DNA from: Chitinophaga skermanii
Lineage (GTDB): Bacteria > Bacteroidota > Bacteroidia > Chitinophagales > Chitinophagaceae
Assembly (NCBI RefSeq): GCF_003259335.1
Contig: NZ_QLLL01000007.1
Span: 1-64,000, forward strand
Direction: 5' to 3'
DNA: 64,000 nucleotides
The translations under genes and the position numbers were made by a program. Shown here one piece after another: positions 50,945 through 58,415 of the stretch. The stretch's first letter is position 1; each line of letters opens with the position of its first letter. Under the pieces are notes generated by a model. That model worked only from the letters and a program-made list of their open reading frames with translations. It was not told where the DNA came from and ran no database searches.

Positions 50945-51349
50945 AATAACAATTGCCGGTTTTTAGTAACTCGCCCGGGTTAGACATCCATTTTACACTA
51001 ATAGTTGGATCTTATGCGGCTCGTGAAAAGGCAATCCACAAAAGTAAGCAGAAAATGTGAAAAAAGGAGCAAGTTGGGCGCTTATTCGTGTTAAGGTTTA
51101 GGATTCAGCGGGTTTTATATTATTGTTTGAAATTGTGGAATGAATGGGTGTGTTGTGGGTGAAAAAAACATTACAGTTTGCTGTCGAGTAGCATTTATAA
51201 GAAAAAATACTAATTGATGAATCAATCATTGATATCATCTTCTCCCCTAATTGCCATCAAACGAAAAAAAGTGCACTATAAATGGAGATTTGTGTATTCC
51301 GGGGGCACCCTCCTGCTAGTAGCTTTGCATTCGGAAAACACACATTACT
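50945..51349. other. Divergent intergenic region with two -7 boxes
   Basis: About 400 bp. Minus-strand box TACTTTTG (plus-strand CAAAAGTA at 51039-51046) for the helicase gene has a T run 19 bp upstream. Plus-strand box TAGCTTTG lies at 51320. Otherwise nothing is recognised. Confidence 0.45.
51320..51327 (+). promoter_or_regulatory. -7 box of doxX
   Basis: TAGCTTTG, exact TAnnTTTG, 22 bp before the ATG. Confidence 0.5.
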
Positions 51350-51757
51350 ATGCAAAATACAAAACAACAAGCAACAGCATTTTTGATTTTAAGAATCGGT
51401 ATTGGTATCATCTTTACCGTGTTAGGTATACAAAAGTTATTAGGTGGCAACGAAGTATGGACAGGTGTTGGTAGCGCGATGGGATTTGTAGGTATCAAGT
51501 TTAGCCCTGCTTTTTGGGGTTTGATGGCTACTTTGGCTGAATTAGTAGGCGGTATCCTGTTAATTATTGGCTTATTTACCCGTTACGCAGCTATCGCATT
51601 GCTTTTCACGATGATCATTGCGGTGATCTTAAAAATTGCTATAGATGGCACTTTTGCGGGCGTTTCTGCTCCATTAACCATGCTGCTCATTATGATCTTC
51701 TTTGCGATTTACGGTAGCGGAACAAACTCTGTAGACGCAGCACGCGCTAGGAAATAA
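51350..51757 (+). CDS. DoxX family membrane protein
   Basis: 135 residues with four transmembrane segments (FLILRIGIGIIFTVLGIQKLLGG, FWGLMATLAELVGGILLIIGLF, AAIALLFTMIIAVILKIAI and PLTMLLIMIFFAIYG). GIQKLLGGNE and a GLFTRYAA turn are DoxX-like. Members are small membrane proteins linked to redox or thiol stress in other bacteria, but no function can be given here. A terminator follows directly; beyond it begins the repeat-rich stretch. Confidence 0.88.
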   Translation: MQNTKQQATAFLILRIGIGIIFTVLGIQKLLGGNEVWTGVGSAMGFVGIKFSPAFWGLMATLAELVGGILLIIGLFTRYAAIALLFTMIIAVILKIAIDGTFAGVSAPLTMLLIMIFFAIYGSGTNSVDAARARK

Positions 51758-51792
51758 ACATTAGTTAGATAGACAAAGACGTATAGGTGAAT

Positions 51793-51824
51793 GGCATTGG
51801 GAAGTTTTTCCCAGTGCCTTTTTT
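51793..51824 (+). terminator. Terminator after doxX
   Basis: GGCATTGGGAA pairs with TTCCCAGTGCC (one G-T pair) and is followed by T residues. The left 13-bp direct repeat begins two bases later. Confidence 0.8.
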
Positions 51825-51825
51825 G

Positions 51826-52031
51826 TTTGTCGCAAATGAACTTCGAAGGTGGCTATATATACAAAAGCCTTTGACTACCCTTTGACTTGCCTTTGACGAC
51901 CCTTTGAAAAGCCTTTGAAAAGCCTTTGACCACCCTTTGAAAGTAGTCAACGAGCCTTTGAATCCCTTTGACGTCCCTTTGAAAGACTTTAACCAGTAGT
52001 TAACCAGCTTTGGTTTCTTTTGTCGCAAATG
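51826..52031. repeat. Perfect 13-bp direct repeats bracketing the second heptamer array
   Basis: TTTGTCGCAAATG occurs at 51826-51838 and again at 52019-52031, 193 bp apart, with the SCCTTTG array between. The core TTTG-TCG-CAAA is itself palindromic. A weaker internal repeat GTAGT(C/T)AAC(G/C)AGC occurs at 51943 and 51997. It could be a target duplication, a conserved edge, or a protein site. Confidence 0.75.
51867..51992. repeat. 11-bp-period heptamer array, SCCTTTG plus 4-nt spacers (ten units)
   Basis: GCCTTTG or CCCTTTG starts at 51867, 51878, 51889, 51900, 51911, 51922 and 51933 (exact 11-bp steps), then at 51954, 51964 and 51975 after a 21-bp break; a degenerate ACTTTAA follows in register at 51986. 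Spacers are mostly ACxA or AAAA. The design (S-C-C-T-W-T-S, N4, 11-bp step, about ten units) is that of the array at 368, but the heptamer differs. Translations of the minus strand give a repetitive FKG/SKGF peptide, which is an artefact of the array. Confidence 0.9.
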
Positions 52032-52116
52032 GAATGTCAAAGGCGCGAATTGGCTAGTTCTTTAGTAAAAAGTAGTGTTTTTAATATTTGCCGCAGTGGG
52101 GATTACAATATGTTTA

Positions 52117-52171
52117 TAATATCCTCCAATGTTCTTCTAATGTTCTTCCAATATTATCCTAAATATGTAGG
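52117..52171. repeat. Third, short 11-bp-period repeat
   Basis: Consecutive 11-mers taatatcctcc, aatgttcttct, aatgttcttcc and aatattatcct, then a decayed aaatatgtagg. They share AATRTTMTYCY with exact 11-bp steps but a different word from the two SCCT arrays. It lies 86 bp beyond the right 13-bp direct repeat. Confidence 0.6.
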
Positions 52172-52279
52172 TATACGTGGGATATATTCTTGCCCTTATC
52201 TAGGTATTGGTTGGTCTTTACCATTCGCTATATAATTGTCTTATTTATACCCTAAGGGGTTGTTTACGCCAATTGCAAT

Positions 52280-52316
52280 AAAAAAGGGCATTGGAAAGTT
52301 ATTTCCTTTGCCCTTT
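52280..52316 (-). terminator. Terminator of the carotenoid operon
   Basis: Stem AAAGGGCA-GGAAA / TTTCC-TGCCCTTT around GTTA; the A run at 52279-52285 gives the minus-strand U-tract. Confidence 0.75.
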
Positions 52317-52339
52317 ATCGTTAACCATTAAAACTATCC

Positions 52340-52879
52340 TTAGTTTGATATTGATTGATTGTGTGCTACCCAAACCAGCTTGGAAGTATCGTACCCAACA
52401 GCAACCGCTTTTTGTAAATAAGCCTCTTTAATGTCGGCAGGAATGGTAGTGGTTCGTGAAAGAATCCAGAGATATGCTAAGTTCTTGCCTGCAACCAATG
52501 CATAACGGTAGTCTTTATCAATCGCAATTACATTATAACCCGCATAGAAAGGACCGAAAAATGAAACTTTTAATGCGGCAACGTTTTTATCGCCTCGAAA
52601 TTTTGCTTTGCCTGTAGAGGATTTCCATTCTTTCTTTACGAAATCATAACCACTATTCAACACTTTAATGTCCCCGTCGTCTCGTAAACTATATTGAGCG
52701 GTTACATTATCGAGGTTTTTCTCAAACTTATAATCGAAGCGTGCTATTTCATACCATTTGCCTAAGTACTTAGATACATCAAAATGATCGACAGGTGTGG
52801 CATTTTTAGGTATACTGGCACAAGCACAGATTAAAATAGCGCTACTGAATAAGAGAACTAATGGGCGTAATATTTTCAT
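52340..52879 (-). CDS. blc: Bacterial lipocalin (Blc family lipoprotein)
   Basis: 179 residues. Signal peptide with lipobox (LLFSSAILICAC). The lipocalin signature KYLGKWYEIARFDYKFEKNL (GxW) is followed by the structural strands SGYDFVKKEWKSSTGKAKF, FGPFYAGYNVIAID and YALVAGKNLAYLWILSRT. Blc binds fatty acids, lysophospholipids or other hydrophobic ligands at the outer membrane. Its 5' end overlaps the lycopene cyclase gene by 38 bp, so it belongs to the carotenoid operon; a carotenoid or lipid carrier role is an inference. Confidence 0.9.
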   Translation of the reverse strand: MKILRPLVLLFSSAILICACASIPKNATPVDHFDVSKYLGKWYEIARFDYKFEKNLDNVTAQYSLRDDGDIKVLNSGYDFVKKEWKSSTGKAKFRGDKNVAALKVSFFGPFYAGYNVIAIDKDYRYALVAGKNLAYLWILSRTTTIPADIKEAYLQKAVAVGYDTSKLVWVAHNQSISN

Positions 52880-53576
52880 CGTGCTCGGTTTTAGATTGGA
52901 AACGTTTGAAGAAATAGATCACTAATAAAAATTGGGTATAACCATAAACTGCATCTTCAATGGGAATGGTCAGCATGCGTATGTTAAGGAATGCTTGCGG
53001 GTTGTAGTTAACAATAGGTGCATCAATCCCAGTGCCAGTTAATATGCCATTTACTGGTAAAAAGCCCAACATCAACACGGTATATACAAACGAAGCTTGG
53101 CCGATCCACTGGGCTTTAGCAAAAAAATGTAAATAAATCAGTGTAACAGTTGTAACTAAAGCCGTTACTAGTGTATAGGTTTTATGTGCATACAACAAAG
53201 CGGTAACTATTAAAACAATACTGCCCGCAAATACAATCATATTGTTGAATCCATTTGCCCAAGAAAGATCAAAGAATTTGTCTAAACAGTAATAAGTAAA
53301 TACACAAGAGAAAGGAATACAGAAAAAGAACAACCACTCCTCAATTGGTAAACCCGCAACATGCCAACCAAGGGTATAATTACTGTTAAACCACCAAATA
53401 CCATGATGTGTAAACCAAATATCCCATAAAATAAAAGGGATAGCTACCAACAAAGCGGCCTTTATAAAAGCGCCAAAATGCCGGTAGAATTGTATTCTTT
53501 TATCAAAAGAAAAGATAAAACAAACGATGATCGTCAGTATATCAACCAATATATATGTATAAGTAGTAGGTATCAT
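52842..53576 (-). CDS. crtY: Lycopene beta-cyclase (fused CrtYc-CrtYd type)
   Basis: 244 residues from MIPTTYTYILVDILT; its ATG overlaps the crtZ stop (ATGA), which fixes the start against a longer frame. Six or seven transmembrane helices form two homologous halves, each with the acidic motif of heterodimeric-type cyclases: PIEEWLFFFCIPF (about 85) and IPIEDAVYGYTQFLLVIYFF (about 205). It converts lycopene to beta-carotene. This fused CrtYcd form is widespread in Bacteroidota. Downstream it overlaps the lipocalin gene. Confidence 0.92.
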   Translation of the reverse strand: MIPTTYTYILVDILTIIVCFIFSFDKRIQFYRHFGAFIKAALLVAIPFILWDIWFTHHGIWWFNSNYTLGWHVAGLPIEEWLFFFCIPFSCVFTYYCLDKFFDLSWANGFNNMIVFAGSIVLIVTALLYAHKTYTLVTALVTTVTLIYLHFFAKAQWIGQASFVYTVLMLGFLPVNGILTGTGIDAPIVNYNPQAFLNIRMLTIPIEDAVYGYTQFLLVIYFFKRFQSKTEHDENITPISSLIQ

Positions 53577-54031
53577 CTTTTTGTAAAGTACATGTTGAAA
53601 TATTTTACCGGTACCCATAAAAAGCCGAAACATTCGCCATCTTCCTTACCGGTATGTTTATGATGTTGCTTGTGTGCCCGCCTAATAGCTAATAAATATG
53701 GATGCTGTGTATCGCGTAATAACTTTATGCGTTGATGAATAAAAATATCATGCACAAAAAAGTAACACATTCCATAACAGAAAATTCCTAACCCAATCCA
53801 AAACACATAACTAAATTCTTGCCTTACACCGTAATACAATAGAATAATGGTTGGTATAGCAAAAATGACAAAGAACCAATCATTTCTTTCCAATTCCCCC
53901 GTATGCGAATGATCGTGATGATCCTTGTGTAATACCCATAGAAAGCCATGCATCACGTATTTGTGAATCAACCAGGTGGCTCCTTCCATGAGTAAAAAAG
54001 TAATAAGTAGGATAATACCGTTCATACACAT
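53573..54031 (-). CDS. crtZ: Beta-carotene hydroxylase
   Basis: 152 residues. Membrane di-iron hydroxylase with the four histidine clusters HKYVMH, HKDHHDHS, HDIFIHQ and RAHKQHHKH. Four hydrophobic segments alternate with them. It adds hydroxyl groups to beta-carotene rings, giving zeaxanthin. The stop overlaps the crtY start by 4 bp and crtB ends 7 bp upstream, so translation is probably coupled. The frame can begin at MCMNG or the second Met. Confidence 0.93.
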   Translation of the reverse strand: MCMNGIILLITFLLMEGATWLIHKYVMHGFLWVLHKDHHDHSHTGELERNDWFFVIFAIPTIILLYYGVRQEFSYVFWIGLGIFCYGMCYFFVHDIFIHQRIKLLRDTQHPYLLAIRRAHKQHHKHTGKEDGECFGFLWVPVKYFNMYFTKR

Positions 54032-54038
54032 TGTTTTT

Positions 54039-54875
54039 CTAAATAGCAGCCAGTTTATACTGTAAATAACTGCTCATCATCAACGAAAATTTTTGTCCAT
54101 TCGGGATGCGTATACGCTCTTGAAGTATTTTTTGTGCAGGAGTTTTCTTAATCTTATTGAATAAAGAAAAGTAATATTTATAGGCCAAGTAAACGCCAAA
54201 TCGCGATGATCCGGGTAGTTTCTTAATACCAATCAATGCTTCTTTAAATTCTGCTTCAATTTCTTTTTCAATGGATGATTTAATACAGTTGTTAAAAACA
54301 AGCATATCAACATTCGGGAAATAGGTGCGGCCTAACACTTGGTAATCATCCTTCAAGTCACGGAGAAAGTTGATTTTTTGGAATACAGAACCTAACGTCA
54401 TCGCGTAAGGTTTTAAGCTTTCGTACTTTTCATTATTCCCTTCCACGAAAACCTTCAAGCACATTAAGCCAACTACTTCTGCCGAACCTAGTATGTATTC
54501 TTTATACAATGCCGAATCATAATCTATTTTCCCCAGGTCCATTTGCATACTTTTCAGGAACTGTTCTATCAATATTTCCTCGATGCCATAACGGTTAACA
54601 GTTTCTTGAAATGATTGAAGGATGGGATTCAATGAAATACCCTCGTGTAGTGCTTCCCACGTTTGTTCTTTAAAGCGGTTCAATAACTGCTCCTTATTAT
54701 AACCATGGAAACTATCTACAATTTCATCTGCTAATCGTACGTATCCATAAATAGCATAGATCGCCGGCCGTATGGATGGACTTAATGCTAATATGCCGAG
54801 TGAAAAACTTGTACTGTATTTCTGGGTGATCGCCTTACTAACTTGTTGCGATAGTTCGTCAAATAGTACTTTCAT
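54039..54875 (-). CDS. crtB: Phytoene synthase
   Basis: 278 residues of the squalene/phytoene synthase family. The first Asp-rich motif is RLADEIVDSF (about 48-57) and the second region NFLRDLKDDYQVLGRTYFP (about 170). It condenses two GGPP to phytoene. Its start lies inside the 3' end of crtI (17-bp overlap) and it is followed by crtZ at 7 bp. Confidence 0.94.
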   Translation of the reverse strand: MKVLFDELSQQVSKAITQKYSTSFSLGILALSPSIRPAIYAIYGYVRLADEIVDSFHGYNKEQLLNRFKEQTWEALHEGISLNPILQSFQETVNRYGIEEILIEQFLKSMQMDLGKIDYDSALYKEYILGSAEVVGLMCLKVFVEGNNEKYESLKPYAMTLGSVFQKINFLRDLKDDYQVLGRTYFPNVDMLVFNNCIKSSIEKEIEAEFKEALIGIKKLPGSSRFGVYLAYKYYFSLFNKIKKTPAQKILQERIRIPNGQKFSLMMSSYLQYKLAAI

Positions 54876-56352
54876 GATAGATTGATTTAAGTTGATTCAC
54901 TTCCTGTGCTGCAATTTTCCCTGATATAATAGACGGTGGAACTCCTGGTCCAGGCACAGTAAGTTGCCCGGTATAAAAGAGGTTCTTCACTTTTTTATTT
55001 CTGATAGAAGGTTTGAGTACGGCTGTTTGTGATAGCGTATTCGCTAAGCCATATGCATTTCCTTGGTAAGCATTATAATCTTCCATGAAATTGCGTACGC
55101 AATAGCTTCTTTTATAGTCGATTTTTTGTAATAAGCCAGGTTGACCGGTATGCTTTTCTAATCTACCTATCATCTCAAGGAAATACTTTTCGCGCATCTC
55201 CTCCGAGTCCTCTAACCCGGTGGCCAAGGGCATTAGCAAGAATATATTTTCATGGTTAGCTGGCGCAACACTACTATCTGTTTTAGATGGGCAACACGCA
55301 TAAAACAGCGGTTTTCGTGGCCATTGCTTGTTGCCATATATATCATCGATATGATCATCTAAATCGTTTTCGAAGAATAGTGTATGATGCGTTAGGTGGG
55401 GAATAGATTCGTTGAAGCCCAAATAGTAAATCAGCGAAGAGGGAGCAAACACCCTACTCTGCCAATATTCTTCTGAATAGTTTCTATAAGGAGGAGCTAA
55501 TAATGTTTCGAAATGATGGTAATCTGCGGACGCGATAACAGCATCGAAGGCATGCGTTTCACCGTTGATAATAAGCGATTGTACTTCTTTATTATGCACA
55601 ATAACCTCTTCCACGGTATGTGCAAAGTGAAATTTTGCACCCTGTTGTTCAGCTACTTGTTGCATAGCCTCTACTAATTTATAAAATCCACCCATAGGGT
55701 ACCAAGTGCCTAAGGCATACCCGCCATAGTTCATGAGACTATAAAGTGCCGGTATTTGCTGTGGAGAAGCACCAAGGAAAATAACAGGAAATTCCATGAG
55801 TGCTACCAGTTTGGGGTGCGTAAAGTATTTTTTTACATAAGAACGGAAGTTGGATAGCAGGTCCAGCTTAAGCGCACTCATGGCTATCGTAGGCGAAACG
55901 AATTCCCACCACGAGTGACAAGGCTTATTTACAAATTGCTGCATGCCTACTTCGTATTTGTAGCGCGCAGCTTTCATAAATGCATCCAGTTGTTTTCCGG
56001 CCCCGGTTTCTATAGTTTCAAATACAGCGCGTAGCTCGTTGTAATTGCCAGGAACAGCCAATCTATCTTCTTCAAAAATCATTTGAAACTGGGGGTGTAA
56101 GGCCACCAGCTCGTAGAAATCGGTAGCATGGTAACCGAAGTCTTGGAAGAAATTGTCAATAATATCGGGCATCCAGTACCAACTGGGACCCATGTCGAAA
56201 GTATAACCATTATGTGTAGTAAATTGGCGTGCTCGCCCACCAGGGGTACTGTTTTTATCAAAAACGTGCACTTCGTGCCCGGCTTTAGCGGCATAAGCTG
56301 CTGCCGACAAACCAGCAATACCAGCACCTATAATGGCTACTTTCTTTTTCAT
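54859..56352 (-). CDS. crtI: Phytoene desaturase
   Basis: 497 residues. The FAD-binding N-terminus reads KKKVAIIGAGIAGLSAAAYAA with VHVFDKNSTPGGRARQF. A central substrate domain follows, and the C-terminal FAD motif is NLFYTGQLTVPGPGVPPSIISG, typical of CrtI-type desaturases. It dehydrogenates phytoene stepwise to lycopene in four steps. First structural gene of the operon, 3 bp after the MarR gene. Confidence 0.95.
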   Translation of the reverse strand: MKKKVAIIGAGIAGLSAAAYAAKAGHEVHVFDKNSTPGGRARQFTTHNGYTFDMGPSWYWMPDIIDNFFQDFGYHATDFYELVALHPQFQMIFEEDRLAVPGNYNELRAVFETIETGAGKQLDAFMKAARYKYEVGMQQFVNKPCHSWWEFVSPTIAMSALKLDLLSNFRSYVKKYFTHPKLVALMEFPVIFLGASPQQIPALYSLMNYGGYALGTWYPMGGFYKLVEAMQQVAEQQGAKFHFAHTVEEVIVHNKEVQSLIINGETHAFDAVIASADYHHFETLLAPPYRNYSEEYWQSRVFAPSSLIYYLGFNESIPHLTHHTLFFENDLDDHIDDIYGNKQWPRKPLFYACCPSKTDSSVAPANHENIFLLMPLATGLEDSEEMREKYFLEMIGRLEKHTGQPGLLQKIDYKRSYCVRNFMEDYNAYQGNAYGLANTLSQTAVLKPSIRNKKVKNLFYTGQLTVPGPGVPPSIISGKIAAQEVNQLKSIYHESTI

Positions 56353-56355
56353 GCA

Positions 56356-57021
56356 CTAGTTTTTTACCGGCAAGTATTCCTTTGTCACTTTCTCGAGTAA
56401 TTCGGCAGGAGAATAGTTTTGGGAATAAATGGCGTGGTGAAAATGGTCGAGCTTATTTAGTAAGCGAATGAGTTCCATTTTTTCGGCATAGGATAAATCG
56501 CCCGTAACGATATTTGTTGCATGACGGATTTTGTCCATTTGTTGTGCCAAAGCATCTAATCCATTTGGTGTAATGCCTATGATTTTGCTTCTTTTATCTG
56601 TTTCAGAATCTTTTTGTTCTACCCAGCCTTGCTGAATTAAGCGGTTAATAATTTGCATGCCGGCAGGTTTATCTTGAATATTCTTCTTGATAAGCTCCAT
56701 TTTAGACATAGCCCCGAAAGCTTTTAGGTTTACCAGGTAGATAAACTCTTCTTGGGTAGAAAAAGCAGAATCGTGTATGGCAGATTTAGAATATGTTTTA
56801 GCATACCTGTTCATATGCACAATAAGCGTGTTAATAACGCTCTCCGGGGTTCTCCCCTTTTCTTTGCCTTCCCACACAGGTTCATGTATAGGTTGATCAG
56901 CCTCTTTTACTTGGTCATGAACCCATTGTTTAAACCCGTTAATGTTGGACGGGTAGTTTCCTGGGTTCGATTCAAAGGTTTCGGCTAACTGTATAAGCTC
57001 TTTAATCAAATCGTACTTCAT
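56356..57021 (-). CDS. MarR-family regulator with extended N-terminus (carotenoid operon)
   Basis: 221 residues; usual MarR proteins are about 145. The winged helix lies in residues about 95-185: FIYLVNLKAFGAMSKMELIKK, IINRLIQQGWVEQKDSETDKRSKIIGITPNGLDALAQQ, with the typical wing (D-D/E-R-S). The first 75 residues (QLAETFESNPGNYPSNINGFKQWVHDQVKEADQ) are not part of the MarR core and have no recognised domain. It is followed by crtI with a 3-bp gap, and palindromes overlap its promoter, suggesting autoregulation of the carotenoid operon (inference). Confidence 0.85.
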   Translation of the reverse strand: MKYDLIKELIQLAETFESNPGNYPSNINGFKQWVHDQVKEADQPIHEPVWEGKEKGRTPESVINTLIVHMNRYAKTYSKSAIHDSAFSTQEEFIYLVNLKAFGAMSKMELIKKNIQDKPAGMQIINRLIQQGWVEQKDSETDKRSKIIGITPNGLDALAQQMDKIRHATNIVTGDLSYAEKMELIRLLNKLDHFHHAIYSQNYSPAELLEKVTKEYLPVKN

Positions 57022-57056
57022 AATAGTAGCGTTTTGTATTTATTGTGATTAAAGTG

Positions 57057-57087
57057 GTATACAAATATACTTTATTTCATAATAAAG
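57057..57087 (-). promoter_or_regulatory. Carotenoid operon promoter with two overlapping palindromes
   Basis: CAAATATA (57062-57069) reads TATATTTG on the minus strand, a -7 box 41 bp before the MarR ATG. It sits inside the palindrome GTATACAAATATAC (57057-57070). Directly upstream is a second palindrome CTTTATTTCATAATAAAG (57070-57087), which would lie between -7 and -33. Either could be the MarR operator. Confidence 0.6.
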
Positions 57088-57187
57088 GTACATTTATAAA
57101 CCATATTTTAGAATATTATTATTAGAAAAGTTGAAATTAGTAGAATTTTATACCTTTTGAAGTATTGGGATGGTAGAAATAGGTATA

Positions 57188-57224
57188 AAAAAGAAGCCCT
57201 CCCCGGTACTTACCGGGAAGGGCT
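57188..57224 (-). terminator. Terminator after the 57250-57576 gene
   Basis: AGCCCTcCCCGGT pairs with ACCGGGaAGGGCT around ACTT; the A run at 57187-57192 gives the U-tract on the minus strand. Confidence 0.8.
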
Positions 57225-57249
57225 ACAAAAGTTTATAAATAAGAACCAA

Positions 57250-57576
57250 TTATTCTTTGATGCCTATTTGCTTGAAGATTTTATCTGCGTCTTCCAAAAT
57301 AATCGTGATGTCGTTGTAGGATTTCGCTTTCCAGGCTTTCCTGTCCAAATCCAATAAAGTTTTGCTTACTGGTTTGTTCTCTGCTTGGTCGGCTGCTACT
57401 TTTCTCAATGCACAGGCTAAGCTGAACCTAATGTCGTGGCCATTATCACCGCGTAAATCGTTGTAGGCCATTTTCAATGTGTTCTTGTCTCCTAATCTAA
57501 ACGGATCTTGGTTACGGTCAGTTTTGCCCCAAGCGGATAATACAATCTCCTCGTAAAGCATGTCATAGTCCGCCAT
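57250..57576 (-). CDS. Hypothetical small cytosolic protein
   Basis: 108 residues from the ATG of MADYDMLYEEIVLSAWGKTDR; the longer frame adds 11 basic residues and has no better start signal. No membrane segment or signal peptide. A helix-rich sequence with conserved-looking RLGDKNTLKMAYNDLRGDNGHDIRFSLACALRKVAAD. I do not recognise a family. It has its own promoter (TTTTT-N19-TAACTTTG) and terminator. Confidence 0.65.
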   Translation of the reverse strand: MADYDMLYEEIVLSAWGKTDRNQDPFRLGDKNTLKMAYNDLRGDNGHDIRFSLACALRKVAADQAENKPVSKTLLDLDRKAWKAKSYNDITIILEDADKIFKQIGIKE

Positions 57577-57632
57577 ATTCCTTCGCTCTGTTTTAAATAT
57601 TTTAAACATTAACTATTTGTGTATTCGATACG

Positions 57633-57664
57633 CAAAGTTATGTCGTCTTTATCTTTAGGAAAAA
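57633..57664 (-). promoter_or_regulatory. Promoter of the small cytosolic gene
   Basis: Minus strand TTTTT, 19-bp spacer, TAACTTTG (plus-strand CAAAGTTA at 57633-57640). The spacing is ideal for a Bacteroidota promoter. Confidence 0.6.
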
Positions 57665-57677
57665 TGATTTTGGTCAG

Positions 57678-58400
57678 TTATCCAACCACCAATTCGCCGT
57701 TTCTCAAAATGGGCAACACATTTGCACCATTCGGGGTAAGGCAGTAGCGGATATCTTCTTCTAAACCAAATTTAGCTAAGCGTTGGAAGTGAGATGCTTT
57801 CTTAATAAACTCGAACAAATCGGCTTTCCCACTATCATACAGGTTTTCTGCTGCGATAGCAGAATCACAATTCACATCAAAATGTTCTTTTATGCGAGAT
57901 ACTACGGCGCCTGCAAACAAGGTATCTTCCATGTTTACGCGGTCTTTCCAAGCTGCACAACCCAATATCACGTTCTGACCCTGGGAAACAAGGTATTCAC
58001 ATACCGCGTCTAAGTTCGGGAAAGAACCAGTGATGATCTGGATGGCATCCTTGGCCATGTGTAATAACTTGGTGCCGTTTGTAGTGGTGAGTACAAGTAC
58101 TTTGTCTTCAATAAACTCGCGGGGATATTCAAACGGAGAGTTACCATGTTCTAAACCCGCTGCAATTTTACCATCGCGTTCGCCTGCAGTAATGGCATTC
58201 AGTTGTTTCCCGATGCTTACACATTCTTCAACACTCGCTACAGGTATAATCTTGGCCGCGCCATTGTATAAGGCTGTGCAAATAGTAGAGGTGGCGCGTA
58301 ATACGTCGATAATTACTACAATGCTATTCTTTACATCAAAAAGGTGCAAAAGTGCCGGTGAAAGGCATACTTCTAACCTTGGTTTGTTTTCTGCTGTCAT
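57678..58400 (-). CDS. comB: 2-phosphosulfolactate phosphatase (ComB family)
   Basis: 240 residues. Family segments: IVVIIDVLRATSTICTALYNGA, ITAGERDGKIAAGLEHGNSPFEY, VLTTTNGTK, GCAAWKDRV and CDSAIAAENLY. ComB hydrolyses 2-phosphosulfolactate to sulfolactate in coenzyme M synthesis in archaea; many Bacteroidota carry the gene although they do not make coenzyme M. In this context a link to sulfonolipid (capnine) or sulfolactate metabolism is possible but not shown. It follows the SRPBCC gene at 15 bp. Confidence 0.88.
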   Translation of the reverse strand: MTAENKPRLEVCLSPALLHLFDVKNSIVVIIDVLRATSTICTALYNGAAKIIPVASVEECVSIGKQLNAITAGERDGKIAAGLEHGNSPFEYPREFIEDKVLVLTTTNGTKLLHMAKDAIQIITGSFPNLDAVCEYLVSQGQNVILGCAAWKDRVNMEDTLFAGAVVSRIKEHFDVNCDSAIAAENLYDSGKADLFEFIKKASHFQRLAKFGLEEDIRYCLTPNGANVLPILRNGELVVG

Positions 58401-58415
58401 TCGATTTAAAAAATG

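Noticed and set aside
51765..52040. A 91-residue minus-strand frame with repeated FKG/SKGF peptides
   Set aside because: It is the translation of the 11-bp heptamer array; three 11-bp units make an 11-residue repeat by arithmetic. There is no start signal, and the heptamer conservation ignores codon positions.
52020..52235. A 71-residue plus-strand frame beside the arrays
   Set aside because: It crosses the 13-bp direct repeat and the third 11-bp repeat, has no promoter box or family resemblance and starts inside repeat sequence.
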